Positions 27,601 to 37,633 of a stretch of 64,000 nucleotides of DNA are shown here, piece after piece. The number at the start of each line of letters is the position of its first letter. Within the stretch, counting starts at the first letter, position 1. The position numbers and the translations under genes were made by a program. The DNA lies in NCBI GenBank assembly GCA_022818135.1, contig JAFMSR010000002.1, positions 50,603,870-50,667,869 on the forward strand, in the 5' to 3' direction. Source of the stretch: Saxidomus purpurata. Lineage: Eukaryota; Mollusca; Bivalvia; Venerida; Veneridae. The notes beneath the pieces were generated by a model. It was given only the letters and a program-made list of their open reading frames with translations. It searched no databases and was not told the origin of the DNA.

Positions 27601-29375
27601 TACAAATCATTTAATCATTTATATTGCAAATATTTTCAAATAACAGCAGTACTTAAACACAAATGTTCATTTAATACTCATTTACTGTAAATCAATTTAA
27701 AACAGCAACTGAATTTCCAAAATGTAAAACATTCTGTTCTCACGAACATTTTAATGACTTCTTACCCCCATTGATTTGTTTTTTTCTTGCATATTCGGGG
27801 CCGATCGTGTTTGTCGGAATTCTGTATAACGGTCAACATTGTAAGCCCCAGGTCCTGGATTTTCAACTGTTTGTTCTGTAAACCGTTTAGATTTATTAGC
27901 CAGTGTTTTTCCTCCCTGCAAAAGAAAATGCATTTTGGAGACCAAAGTTCAAAACATGCATTCTATGGATTTTAAATGATAATTAAGTTGGCTCTAAAGG
28001 AAGAGCAGCATCCGTATCTTTAAATACAAATTACATGTATTTGGATTCAGTTATGTATACTCATATTGAGACATAACCTTTATGCCGTAAATAATCTTCA
28101 AATAAATTGTGTTTATATATTCATGAAAATGTGGTAGCAGGGAAGTTGTCAAAACCAGTACTATAGACCAAGATAATCAGAGTAAACTCCCTTTCATTAA
28201 AATTTTCTATTCCAACATTTACAGATGCAGCAAACCTGTGAAAACCACATTTCTGCTTGAAACCAGTTAGGCATGCCCCACACCAGCATTCCCTTAGTTT
28301 GCAACATTTTTTTCAAGATAGTCAAAAGAAATGCATGGTCTGCATGGCCAGCTGTCCACTGTCAAACAGCAGTTGCGGTGAGTTGCCACTGATTTGAAAC
28401 AAACTGACCAAACCTTTACCTTAACATTATCCTGTGCTTGTCCTGGATCATAATGACCTGGCCCTGGTGCTGCAACAACCTGGTCACTGATGTTTAAAAA
28501 TGTCTCCCTGCTTGTCATGGACAGAAAAGGTGCATACCCATCTGAAATTAGCAGCAAATTTGGCAAACACATTAAATATGACAAAAAAAAGAGTGTAAAA
28601 CTGTCACAAAATACGCCCATTAGGGCCGCACAACTCAGGAATGACTAGTTTTTTTATTGCAACCCAGGTTTTATGCCCATAAGCATTTGCAACAAGTTTG
28701 ATAGATATAGTATAAGAACTGTTGAGGTTAAAGAGTGGACAAGGCTTATTTGGCCAATTTTGGATAATCCAAAGGTACCATCTCCATGGGTAATTTAACT
28801 GATTATTGAACTTGGCCCAGACATTATGCCCACAAACATGTTCAGTAAGTCTGGTGAAGATCATTGAAGACTATTCAAAGCAGAGAGTGGACAAGGCTTA
28901 TTTGACAAATTCTTGGTAATTCAAGGGCCATAATCCAAAAATGTCTTGGACAATTTGGCTGGTTATCAAACTGAGCCTAGACTTTATAACACAGATAAGG
29001 CTTGTTTGGCAAATTTTGCATAATTCAAGGACCATAATCCAAAAGTGCCTAGAGCGATTTGGCTGGTCATCGAACTTGGCCCAGACATTATGCCCATAAA
29101 TGTGTTGAGCAAGTTTGATGAAGATCAGATGAAAACTGCTCAACTTAGAGAGCAGACGGGTGGATGCTGCCCAATTTTTACCAATTTATAAAACCCTATT
29201 TTTGATATATACAGAAATACATTTTATCATGTAAAGTCTGTCTTACACTTCGACTTGTCTCACCTGCTTTAAATCTGGCCTTTGGCGGTGCATCTGCATC
29301 ATATGAACCTGGTCCGACATTTTGTGCTGTGCTGCCACCTATCTTTACTAAATCACGTGGTGCTCTGTCGTACAT
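12367..29375 (-). CDS. STPG2: STPG2, sperm-tail PG-rich repeat-containing protein 2 (eight exons, 3' end not assigned)
   Basis: Eight minus-strand exons (29375-29264, 28541-28420, 27915-27766, 27388-27224, 23404-23165, 19993-19880, 19140-18981, 12620-12367) join in phase into 439 residues starting MYDRAPRDLVKIGGST. The protein has about nine Pro-Gly-Pro-Gly-x-Tyr-type repeats (VGPGSY, APGPGHY, NPGPGAY, PGPGPGEYE, VPGPGKYE, APGSYN, KPGPGSYN, LPGPNHY), the hallmark of the STPG/SHIPPO family of ciliary and sperm-tail microtubule-associated proteins. The opening MYDRAPR and the following YAPFLSMTSRE match my memory of vertebrate STPG2, about 460 residues long, so 439 is near full length. Every intron has GT..AG ends on the coding strand. 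The last exon ends in phase 0 at a good donor (AAG|gtaagc); read-through would add only four residues before a stop, so a further short exon is probable. Role in axonemes is family knowledge; expression is not visible here. Confidence 0.88.
13693..13871 (-). CDS. Candidate alternative last exon of STPG2
   Basis: Within the intron between exons 7 and 8, a polypyrimidine acceptor (gattttatcttttattag) opens a frame that stays open for 58 codons and then stops, only in the reading phase left by exon 7 (one carried base). The other two phases stop within 15-20 codons. The product is rich in Pro, Lys, Asn, Gln and Ser, as in other STPG2 exons, but has no Pro-Gly repeat. It would give a shorter isoform of about 413 residues. 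There is no convincing donor in the phase needed to join exon 8, so an internal exon is unlikely. Confidence 0.28.
17260..17760 (+). mobile_element. Pearl/Helentron-like non-autonomous element, short copy
   Basis: Two diverged copies of a roughly 200-base unit (atct/ctgccattaata... and gtctgattaaccactaaccaagat versus ctgatcaaccagtaccaagat) are followed by ggatggaaggacggacaacatc and then a hairpin end, ccctgccaaaagcaggggggg. The order of tandem core, GGAC microsatellite and G-rich hairpin end is the same as in the larger elements at 30287 and 36181. The left end is not defined. Confidence 0.5.
18797..18873 (-). repeat. tRNA-Lys-like SINE head (relic)
   Basis: The minus strand reads like a tRNA: an A-box region GGTGTACGGGTAGAGCG, an anticodon-loop-like CTCTTAA (CTT, Lys) and a B-box-like GGTTCAAATTAC. 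The B box deviates from GGTTCGANTCC and the acceptor arms do not pair well, so I call a tRNA-derived repeat or pseudogene and not a working tRNA. Confidence 0.5.
18981..19140 (-). CDS. STPG2: STPG2 coding exon 7
   Basis: The acceptor gtgcttgcag|AGATTT and donor AAACCTG|gtaaga bound 160 bases, 53 codons plus one base. It encodes residues 302-354, including PAPGSYNDPRNAF and a basic KKENKYKP end. The leftover G joins the next exon to give KPGPGSYN, an exact repeat across the junction. Confidence 0.9.
19535..19830. repeat. SINE relics (tRNA-like head, minus; family 2 core, plus)
   Basis: Near 19640-19545 the minus strand shows CAAGTGGTTAAGGTAGCTGCC followed by GGTTTGAGCCCAG, degenerate A and B boxes. 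Near 19760-19830 the plus strand carries gagaaagttggcagttcc and agtctagcactgg, the core shared with the relics at 9430-9600 and 59500-59600. The two parts point in opposite directions, so they may be two separate insertions. Confidence 0.4.
19880..19993 (-). CDS. STPG2: STPG2 coding exon 6
   Basis: Thirty-eight codons lie between ttttccacag|GCTGTG and GCAAAG|gtaagt. It encodes AVPGPGKYEIKGTFDPEPPK and a Pro/Glu-rich tail, residues 264-301. Phase 0 at both ends. The intron just inside the donor carries a tandem AGGTCA-type motif. Confidence 0.9.
19994..23164 (-). other. STPG2 intron between exons 5 and 6
   Basis: About 3.2 kb of AT-rich intron. It has a long T run near 21341-21366. I see no other repeat or coding signal. 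Confidence 0.6.
23165..23404 (-). CDS. STPG2: STPG2 coding exon 5
   Basis: Eighty codons lie between a polypyrimidine acceptor (ttttttcag|GACACC) and the donor GAGAAAAAA|gtaggt, giving residues 184-263. It contains YKGVHFGKLTSKRMDF and the longest Pro-Gly run, KPGPGPGEYEPY. Phase 0 at both ends. Confidence 0.9.
23897..23947 (+). repeat. G-run tract with quadruplex potential
   Basis: The plus strand carries successive runs of G, including one of about 14 and one of 8, separated by one to three other bases. Four or more runs of at least three G occur in about 50 bases, which meets the usual G-quadruplex rule. STPG2 is transcribed from the other strand, so its pre-mRNA would be C-rich here and the quadruplex would form on the non-transcript DNA strand. 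Confidence 0.75.
26811..26985. repeat. 22-bp minisatellite, about eight copies
   Basis: The unit ctattttaggaaaatgattc plus ct repeats eight times in register at 22-base steps with almost no divergence (occasional g to a). The near identity suggests recent expansion or ongoing homogenisation. Each unit holds a partly self-complementary AGGAA...TTCCT. Confidence 0.92.
27065..27186. repeat. Degenerate tandem repeat, about 30-bp unit
   Basis: Four imperfect copies of a segment containing caggtgatctttt and aagagacac lie just before exon 4 of STPG2, 3' of its donor on the coding strand. Divergence is high. Confidence 0.6.
27224..27388 (-). CDS. STPG2: STPG2 coding exon 4
   Basis: Fifty-five codons lie between gtattttcag|CTGG and ACACAT|gtgagt, giving residues 129-183. 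The repeat is degenerate here (IPTPGQAFGYEE) and is followed by the charged stretch KKQDPPDRD and LGPAFYGVTH. Both ends are phase 0. Confidence 0.88.
27766..27915 (-). CDS. STPG2: STPG2 coding exon 3
   Basis: Exactly 50 codons lie between the acceptor cttttgcag|GGAGG and the donor ATGGGG|gtaaga. It encodes residues 79-128: a basic stretch (ANKSKRF), then ENPGPGAYNVD. Both ends are phase 0. Confidence 0.9.
28420..28541 (-). CDS. STPG2: STPG2 coding exon 2
   Basis: The acceptor ctaatttcag|ATGGG and donor GTTAAG|gtaaag bound 122 bases. The split codon G|AT gives Asp; the exon encodes GYAPFLSMTSRETF and the repeat APGPGHYDPG, residues 38-78. It ends in phase 0. Confidence 0.9.
28620..29170. repeat. 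Degenerate tandem repeat in STPG2 intron 1, about 150-bp unit, 3-4 copies
   Basis: Phrases such as gtggacaaggcttatttg, ttcaaggaccataatccaaa and cttggcccagacattatgccc recur at about 150-base steps and end in gagcagacgggtggatgctgcc. This resembles the core of pearl/Helentron-like elements whose ends have decayed. It fills most of the intron between exons 1 and 2. Confidence 0.7.
29264..29375 (-). CDS. STPG2: STPG2 coding exon 1 (start codon)
   Basis: ATG at 29375-29373 is followed by 37 complete codons and ends in phase 1 at the donor GCAG|gtgaga. It encodes the family-typical start MYDRAPR and the first repeat VGPGSYD. An in-frame stop lies just upstream (taa at 29381-29379), which supports this start. 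The truncated AACAAGAG element at 29523 lies about 150 bases upstream, so the promoter must be compact or overlap repeat DNA. Confidence 0.88.
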
Positions 29376-29522
29376 ATTTATTTCTTGTAACTCTTTTTAC
29401 AGAACTTTCTGATCTGAAACACAAATGGTACATTTCACAACAAGTCATTTATACAGGAGTTTGGTACTCCATTGCAATGACTGAGTTATTTTTCTTTATA
29501 GAAAACAGTCATCTCAGCAAAA

Positions 29523-29645
29523 AACAAGAGCTGTCCATAGGACAGCACGCTCGACTATTGTGGGTTTTTTCTAAAAGTTGTTGCTTTTTCAACCAACGCA
29601 TAATCATTGTCTCGCACCTTCAGATTTTGTTTTTAATAAGGTGAT
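29523..29645 (+). mobile_element. Truncated AACAAGAG-type element (5' end only)
   Basis: The sequence begins AACAAGAG followed by the perfect hairpin CTGTCC-ATA-GGACAG and then cacgctcgacta. The same start, with a different hairpin, opens the complete element at 36181. No tandem core or GGAC end follows, so this is a truncated copy; the right limit is a guess. Confidence 0.5.
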
Positions 29646-30286
29646 AAGATTTGCTAATTTCTTAACCATTTTAGTATATATTCAGTGTAACATCTTATTC
29701 AATACCTCTATTCATGCTGCATGATAACTGTCATATTTCTTGTTTTCAAGTCGCCAATTCAATATAGAAAGTCTATACATTCATTCAATGTATATATATA
29801 TCCCTTTCAATGAATAAAATGGGCTGTCCCGATCAGGACCATCCTGGTTTTTGGCTGTCCTGACTTGTTACTTCACAATTGCTCAAAGACATTTTTCAAT
29901 AAGTCCACAAACAGGCCTTCAGAATAAACATGTCCCCAAATAATGACTGTTTAAAGCAATTGGCAAAAATAAAACTTTTTATCCCATCATCTTAGGCAAA
30001 GAAATTGATACAAGCATTGCAAATGTTGTCACACAGATGATTTTCCCATAAGGCATTGATTTGAATGGCACATCAAAGTGAAGGGTTTACACATTCTCTA
30101 ACTTCATGCCAGTTGGCAGTACAATACAATACAATATTTATTTATTGTCAGATTTGGTTTAAACATATAACACAAGCTATGTATAGCTTTTGGCCGACTT
30201 AATAGCACATACACAATCATTTCACACAAATAACGTAATATATTTACAAACATTAAGATTACAATACAGGTAGAAGTGAGTAAAAA

Positions 30287-31498
30287 ACTAGAATTGTGTC
30301 CAAAGGACACGGATGCCCCCACTGTGCAGATGTGCTCATAAACAAGAGCAAGCATATCTGTATGTAAGATTTTTATGTGGAACTTTTTCATTCCACTGTT
30401 TCATTTCTGTACATATACCTAAAATGATCTACAGGTAACCTTATGTACATGTTAAATTAAATTACAAATGTAAAATTTATATGTTCAATTATTTATATGG
30501 TATATAGTGAAAAAAATCAACAAAGGGCCATAATTCTGTTAAATTTGGTCCCAACAAATTTATATGGTATATAGTGAAAAAATCAACAAAGGGCCATAAT
30601 TCTGTTAAATTTGGTCGCAGACAAAAATTTCTTCCTTTACTACCATCTACACATTAAAGCTGTTCATCCCTGGAAGTTTAAGCAAAATCTGCCATCCGGT
30701 TTAAGAGGAGTTGCGTTCACAATATTTCTATATGGTATATAGTGAAAAACTTAACAAAGGGCCATAATTCTGTTAAATTTGGTCGCAACAAAAATTCCTT
30801 CCTTTACTACCATCTACACATTAAGGTTGTTCATCCCTGGAAGTTTAAGCAAAATCTGCCAACCAGTTTAAGAGGAGTTGCGTTCACAAAATTTCTATAT
30901 GGTATATAGTGAAAAAAATCAACAAAGGGCCATAATTCTGTTAAATTTGGCCGCAACAAAAATTCCTTCCTTTACTGCCATCTACACATTAAGGTTGTTC
31001 ATCCCTGGAAGTTTAAGCAAAATCTGCCATCCGGTTTAAGAGGAGTTGCGTTCACAAAATTTCTACATAGTATATAGTGAAAAAAATCAACAAAGGGCCA
31101 TAATTCTGTTAAATTTGGTCGCAGCAAAAATTCCTTTCTTTACTACCATCTACACATTAAGGTTGTTCATCCCTGGAAGTTTAAGCAAAATCTGCCATCC
31201 GGTTTAAGAGGAGTTGCGTTCACAAGATATATAGTGAAAAAATCAACAAAGGGCCATAATTCTGTTAAATTTGGTCGCCGCGAAAATTCCTTCCTTTACT
31301 ACCATCTACACATTAAGGTTGTTCATCCCTGGAAGTTTAAGCAAAATCTGCCATCCGGTTTAAGAGGAGTTGCGTTCACAAGATTTCGGGACGTACGGAC
31401 GGACGGACGGACGGACTGACAGACTGACGGACTGACAGACTGACGGACGGACGGACAAGTGCAACGCTATATGCACCCCACTTTGTGGGGGGCATAAA
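30287..31498 (+). mobile_element. Pearl/Helentron-like non-autonomous element with about 167-bp tandem core
   Basis: The left end has hairpin GTGTCC-AAA-GGACAC followed by ggATGCCCCCac. The core is a tandem array of about 167-base units (starts near 30560, 30731, 30897, 31065, 31221), each with caacaaagggccataattc and catccctggaagtttaagc. A GGAC/GACT microsatellite follows at 31395-31456, then a hairpin end CCCCAC-TTT-GTGGGG and GGGGCATAAA. The inverted ATGCCCCC/GGGGGCAT pair plus tandem core matches the architecture described for bivalve pearl elements and Helentron-associated elements. It has no coding capacity, so mobility would depend on enzymes supplied elsewhere. Confidence 0.75.
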
Positions 31499-33023
31499 CA
31501 TCAAGATATTTCACCTGATGCAGACACAAATTGTATTCATAAATAGATAAAAAGAGTTATGCATGCTAAAACATAGATTATCACACTATAATAAACGAAA
31601 CATATAGCAAGCAAGGAAAAGCCGGTGGATTTTGCATGTTTTTTTCATTAGTTTTTTAAATAAATGAGACAGATTAAAAACCTTGACTATTTTGCAAATC
31701 CTGGCCTTGGGAGATAATTTTTGTTTATATTGTCCAGCGGCTAGCATTTATCGCCAATATTTAGCTCATGTCATGTTGAACACAAAAATATTTCAAAAGT
31801 ATTAAATTTTTTTATTTCTAATGGTTTTTAACAATGAATTGTCTTTGAGAAATGCTATCAACTTGTGGTTTGGTAAATAACTCTATATACATACAGGTAC
31901 CATTGTAGCTGGAAGTAACCGTTTTTCTACTTAGTCAAATAGGTGCAACTTGTTGTGCTAAATACCCTGCATAGCTTACCAGTCGGGGCTCACTTCAGAT
32001 TAGAACTCCCGACATTTTTCTGTGTGTTTTTTTGTTTTGTTATTGCCTATAATTTCCCTGCATTGAGCCTCCCTCTAGCTAAGGGGAAGCACACATTATG
32101 CAACTTCAATTGAATTGAAGAGTTAAATCTTCCCGATATACAGTATTATTCAAAAGTAGTATACGGTTTGAACTTGTTCTCATCACTTTTTTATGCTTGT
32201 TGAAAAGTATATAAAGCATGATTTCCTGATCTTTTAAGAAAAGTTGAAGAAATATTTTTATGCTGTCACATGACTCGATTCTACATGACTTTTTTGACAA
32301 CATAGGTCGAGTTTGTGAGTACACTGTAATGAAAACTTTAAAGACAATATTTTCATAAACATTTAGCAATTTGACTCTTGATTTTGGTCAGTCTGCTTCA
32401 AAATAAATTGTCCAATATATTTTGATCAAGACTTCCTTCATGCAGGCTTAGTAGTTATAAAAGCCTGTAACAGGAAAACTAAAAAGCCACTGACAATTAC
32501 TTGCCACCTGCTTTTCCTTGCTTGCCAGTACATAATTATACAGTGTAAAAACTGAGTATTTGGTGCTAATTTTGACCTAGGCCTAAAAGCATACTAAAAA
32601 GTCATGCATAAGAAACTGATATCCTAGCGTTACCAGTTCTGGTCAATTTAACAAACAACATCACTTAGATATACTTATGTTTTCTTTCAAATAATTAAAA
32701 ACATGTTATTTAAAAAGTAAGACTGTCAAAACCTTGTACAAATCAAGTTTTAGACCTGGAGCCCATGATTTGTAAATGCATGTATATTATCAGTTTACAA
32801 AATGGCGTCAATTGTTCCCATACTATTTATAGACTTGTAAAATGCTATACCATACGGTACCAGAAATGCAAATTATGTTCCAGTACAAAGACACTATTTA
32901 ACCGCGAAATGTTTTATCAATGAAAATTGTATTTTTGTAAAATACAACTCATGTACATATTTTACATACATGTAAAATGTAACATTTACATTAAAATTCT
33001 TAAAGTTTTTTCATCCAATGGCT

Positions 33024-33206
33024 CTATCCAGACTTGACAGTATCAACTGTTACTATGTTGCCAACTCTATAAGGTAAGGTTGTAGTTGGAACACCATGCA
33101 ATTTAGCAGCCATATACCCTGAGACACCCTTCTCTTTCATCATTGTATATGCATTTGTCATGCTTGTGGGGGAATACTGACGTAAGACTGCATTTTTACA
33201 GGTAGG
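33024..33206 (-). pseudogene. psq helix-turn-helix remnant of a pogo/Tigger-type transposase or domesticated gene
   Basis: A minus-strand frame of 60 codons follows a good acceptor (agttttcagcttcag) and ends in TAG. It contains a psq-type helix-turn-helix signature: YSPTSMTNAYTMMKEKGVSG, then AAKLHGVPTTTL and a basic RVGN end. This is the N-terminal DNA-binding module of pogo/Tigger/Jerky-type proteins, but no CENP-B-type second domain or DDE domain follows nearby. It differs in sequence from the psq domain of the transposase at 39318, so it comes from another family. It could be an exon of an unseen gene; decay is more likely. Confidence 0.55.
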
Positions 33207-33662
33207 CTGAAGCTGAAAACTAAATTGAAATGTGCCAAAATAAATACATGTGATAAGGGATAGTACCCAACAGAACACCCGTTTAAGACAAGAAACAATG
33301 CGGTAAGGTAGTGGTTTTTACTTGACAGGAAGTAGTCATAATTTAGGTCATCACTGATGCTGACGGACTAGATAATACCTTGAATTAAAACATAAAATAC
33401 TAGCATGTTAATGAAGAGAATAAATAGTTGTTAGTAAAAATAGGTAATTTTACATCAGTTTGTGTATTTCTTATAATAAAATTACATTGATGCGCCACAT
33501 ACTTGTCAGTTTCTTCTGAGTGCAAGGCCGGGTTTTGTTTATTATGGCAGCGGGCTTTCCTGATTGGAAAACGCACAGAGCCTCGTTATAGTGCAAAACG
33601 GAAACTAGCTCAGGAATAGGAGATGCTTGAGAACGGGGGACGTGACGATAGGAAAAATATAA

Positions 33663-34531
33663 GGCAGTGGCTAGAGTTACGGTACCGTAACTCTAGCCTC
33701 CGAGTCTAGAGTAACGGAAGTTCCGTATCTCTAGCAAAACCCTAAGAGGAAAGGCTAGAGTTACGGAAGTTTATAAAGGTATGTATATTGCTTTAATATA
33801 TGCATGATAATGTATTGTATATTTTACCACTATTCGTGAATAAACTGATCTGTTGTATGTACGACAATTTCACAGGCGCCATTTTGGTTATAATTTAATA
33901 TGTTGCTAATATCGGAACTATCATTGTCATGTTGTATATTCTTGCACATATTTACGTGTTCTGTTTACAAAGAACGCTAATTAAACAATAGTAAGATAAA
34001 GAAACGAAGAATATTAGAATTCTAAGAGTACGAAAAACGTAATCCAAAAAAAAATTAGGATTAATTTTTAAATATAACAGCTGTACTTTCGATCTTTCCT
34101 TTTTGTCAAGATTTGAGTGCCTTCTCGTGGCGTGGCTTAAATGTAGTCGGACAATTAAATACAAAAAAAACACATTTTACTTAACTTCTATCATGCTTTG
34201 CACAACATGTGATATAATTGTCCAACTGCAATGGAACGCTCAAGTAAAGACGAAGATAACAACGATATTTCCGATATTTATGTATTACCAAAATGGCGGC
34301 TATGAAGTCGCTGCATTTGCCGACAGATCGGTTTATTCACTATTACAGGTGAAATATTTAAGTTTACAATACATTATCATGCATATTTAAAGCAACATAC
34401 ATATACCTTTATAAACTTCCATAACTCTAGCTTTTCCTCTTAGGGTTTTGCTAGAGATACGGAACTTCTGTAACTCTAGACTCAGGGGACTCGGGGGCTA
34501 GAGTTACGGTACCGTAACTCTAGCCACTGCC
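33663..34531. mobile_element. Long foldback DNA element (869 bp) with arms of about 270 bp
   Basis: The ends are inverted copies: GGCAGTGGCTAGAGTTACGG at 33663 and its complement ending at 34531. The complementarity runs inward for roughly 270 bases per arm, including matching ccattttggt segments near 33880 and 34290, so the whole element could fold into one imperfect hairpin. Each arm starts with a perfect 26-bp palindrome centred on GGTACC and repeats the motif CTAGAGTTACGG several times. No transposase is encoded. No clear target duplication is visible (left flank atataa, right flank aaaata). The superfamily is not assigned. Confidence 0.85.
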
Positions 34532-36180
34532 AAAATAAAAACAAAAGTGCATCTGATAATAAGACAGTGTTGTTGAAATGGTAGGTAGAAATTACATTTG
34601 GAAACTTAATACTAAGTTTGCAAGTAAATGTTTTGTTAGCCAGTTCAGGAATTTGTTAATTCAGACATTTTATCATCTGAAATAGACAGTGAACAGAGCC
34701 ATGAGAGCTGACTGAGTCAGTGAGTGATGGAAATGATATTTTTTGCAAAGTTCAACCTTTGTACAGCGTCATCTTAGTTTGTTCTTCATTGAGCTGAATA
34801 TCAAAGAAAATATGCATATTAGTAAAATTATTACTGCTTCAGTACCTTTATTTCATATTTTTACGGACAAAATCATCAAAATCACAGCTGAAGCTTGGTC
34901 GTTGCCATGGTTCAAAATGGCGCATAAATAAACGACTAGATAACGGCACCTTTTGCGACATTTCCTTATTTAACTGACGAATTGGTAAGAATCGGCCAAA
35001 AGGGAAAATGTGTTTTTAATTGCAACGAATCTGCCAAAAGGGAAAATGTGTTTTGATTTACCCTTTAACACTGTCCAAAGACCGTCAATCAAACCATTTG
35101 GTTTCTTTGCTCCATTTAAATTTTCCCGATATTGTTATTCTAACAATTTATGCTGACGTATATACACAGTTTCTGCACAACACATTAAGTAAGTCTTGAG
35201 TAATTTCTGAGGTATGTTTGTTTTGGATCAGAATCTCGCAAATATCAAATAACTTTTTGATATAAACAATGAAATGTCTTCAAATTTTGCACGCTTGTTA
35301 GTTAGTTTACATATGTATCTTATAAAAATATTATACTTTGGAATAGTGACCATTACATCCCCAGTACCCTAAAGACCAATCAGAAGGACGTAACGCTAAC
35401 TTTGACTGGTGCGTGAACGAATGAAAAAACGACCGCGCAAAACAAACAGAAGCCACATAAAAAGCAAGTGGACGATTTGACAGATACACGAAATGTACAA
35501 AATGTGTACAGACAATCTGCAAATACACAAGGTTGTTAATATAGGATTAACTGTTCTGTAATTTTGATATTTGTGATTATGTATTTATACGGTTTATAAT
35601 GGTCGCAAATATTTTTAACAACGGCGGCGTATATGTATATAATTATGAGGGGGAAATATACATTTGCTTTTTCATACATCATTTCTTTCTAATTGTCTTA
35701 CAATCCCTCTATTCGTTGAATTTTTTAACTCTTTTTTTTGTATTTTTGTATATTTTCCCCCCTCGTATATACATATACAAATGTACAACTTTTGTTGATA
35801 TAATATTCATAACTTGTTTCAATATATACCTAATATATTCCGTTCCAAAATGTTGAACAGTTTTTAGAGTTGTTACCTTGCAGCTTGGGTAAAATAATGT
35901 AAAAATTTCGAACAGCAAATCATATCTAACGGCTGTAGAGAAAGGTAGACATATACATATTGAACGAAATTTAAGGCTTTATTATTAATGTGCTAGAATA
36001 TTAAACAAAGTTATGTGATTCGCCGTGGCGTCATACAGACCAGTGAACCAATCGGATTATAAGTCGCGTTTATTTCTTATTCGGTAAATGGTGAAAACTC
36101 GGTCTTTACCGTAGACTCAAATACAAGTTTAAATTATCTCAAACGAAACAAAACGCTTTTAACAACACATAATTATTATA
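34532..36180. other. Intergenic AT-rich DNA
   Basis: I see only short chance frames. Near 34990 and 35035 the phrase tgccaaaagggaaaatgtgtttt occurs twice about 40 bases apart. No gene or mobile element can be supported. Confidence 0.5.
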
Positions 36181-37250
36181 AACAAGAGCTGTCCCTCACA
36201 AGTGACGAATGCCCCCGAAAGAGGTGCCTCACAGTCTGTGTCCTCTCCATGTGCTCAATAAATGTGCTTTGTAATTTTAAAATCCGTCCATGCATGACAG
36301 AGTAATCATTATACAGTATTCCATTACTTTAAACACTAAGTGTGACCTTGACCTTTGAGGTAGGGACTTGGGTCTTGCACGCGACACATCCGCTTGATGT
36401 GCTAGACATTTGTGCCAAGTTATTTTAAAATCCTTCAAAGCATAATAAAGTTATAGTCCGGACACAAATGTATGCATATATACAGGATTCCATTACCTTT
36501 AAACTCTAAGTGTGACCTTGACCTTTGTGGTAGGGATGTGGGTCTTGCACGCGACACGTCGTCTTGATGTGCTAGACATTTGTGCCAAATTATTTTAAAA
36601 TCCTTCAAGGCATGACAAAGTTACAGTCCGGACACGAATGTGTGCATATATGCATATATAGAGAAATCCATTACCTTCAAACTCTAAGTGTGACCTTGAC
36701 CTTTGAGGTAGGGACGTGGGTCTTGCACGCGACACGTCGTCTTGATGTGCTAGACATTTGTGCCAAGTTATTTTAAAATCCTTCAATGCATTACAAAGTT
36801 ACAGTCCGGACACGAATGTGTGCATATATGCATATATAGAGAAATCCATTACCTTCAAACTCTAAGTGTGACCTTGACCTTTGAGCTAGGGACGTGGGTC
36901 TTGCACGCGACACATCGTCTTGATGTGCTAGACATGTGTGCCTAGTTATTTTAAAATCCTTCAATGCATGACAAAGTTACAGTCCGGACACGAATGTGTG
37001 CATATATAGAGGATTCCATAACCTTCATACTCCAAGTGTGACCTCCACCTTTGAGGTAGTGATGTGGGTCTTGCACGCGACACGTCGTCTTGATGTGCTA
37101 GACATGTGTGCCAAGTTATTTTAAAATCCTTCAATGCATGACAGAGTTACAGTCCGGACACGAATTTGTAAATGGGGACGGACAGACGGACGGACAGACG
37201 GACGGACAGACGGTGCGATTTTAATATGCCGCCCTTCGGGGGCATAAAAA
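36181..37250 (+). mobile_element. Pearl/Helentron-like element with about 175-bp tandem core, complete
   Basis: It starts with AACAAGAG, a short hairpin (TCAC-AA-GTGA) and gaATGCCCCCgaaag, and ends with a GGAC/AGAC microsatellite (37178-37213), the hairpin GCCGCCC-TTC-GGGGGC and ATAAAAA. In between are five tandem units of about 170-178 bases (starts near 36318, 36487, 36665, 36842, 37013). Each has a GTGACC...CCTTTGA block, then ttgcacgcgacac and acagtccggacac. Four of the five carry TGACCTTGACC, a doubled nuclear-receptor half-site. A minus-strand fragment of the same family lies at 59690-59970. Confidence 0.8.
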
Positions 37251-37633
37251 CAATTTGACAATTACAAGTTTATGGTAGACCGTCGTCCTCTTCCATCTTT
37301 ATTCTTGGTTTTTGTACATTTTAAAATCAAAGATGCATAGAGACCAACGATGGAAGCCGAGGAATCACCTTTCCCGAATGCCAAAAAATATCAATTCCCG
37401 GATGTGCGAAGCCGATAATAGTTACATTTTTAGAAGACATAGTACTCATGCACATGTTTGGAGATATTGTAAATACCAAAGATAGCTAGAGATAAACCAA
37501 TTAAACATATCATAACTCAATCTCCGTAAAATTCTACCACAATTCGTTCATATAAAAATTATTACATCATGTGATTAATTTGCACTTAGCCACTATAGCT
37601 CCGTACACATATTGATCAAATGTTACTGTATTC

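Larger units (their letters stand above)
29376..33023. other. Intergenic region upstream of STPG2
   Basis: It contains a truncated AACAAGAG-type element end at 29523, a tandem-repeat element at 30287-31498, and AT-rich DNA. The STPG2 promoter must lie here, but I see no defined core element. No coding exon is supported. Confidence 0.55.

Noticed and set aside
30490..31440. CRISPR-like array or satellite
   Set aside because: Regularly repeated, but the whole unit of about 167 bases repeats without variable spacers and sits between defined transposon ends.
36582..36945. Repeated plus-strand frames encoding near-identical peptides (e.g. GMTKLQSGHECVHICIYREI)
   Set aside because: They are translations of the tandem core of the 36181 element, out of step with any splice or start signal.
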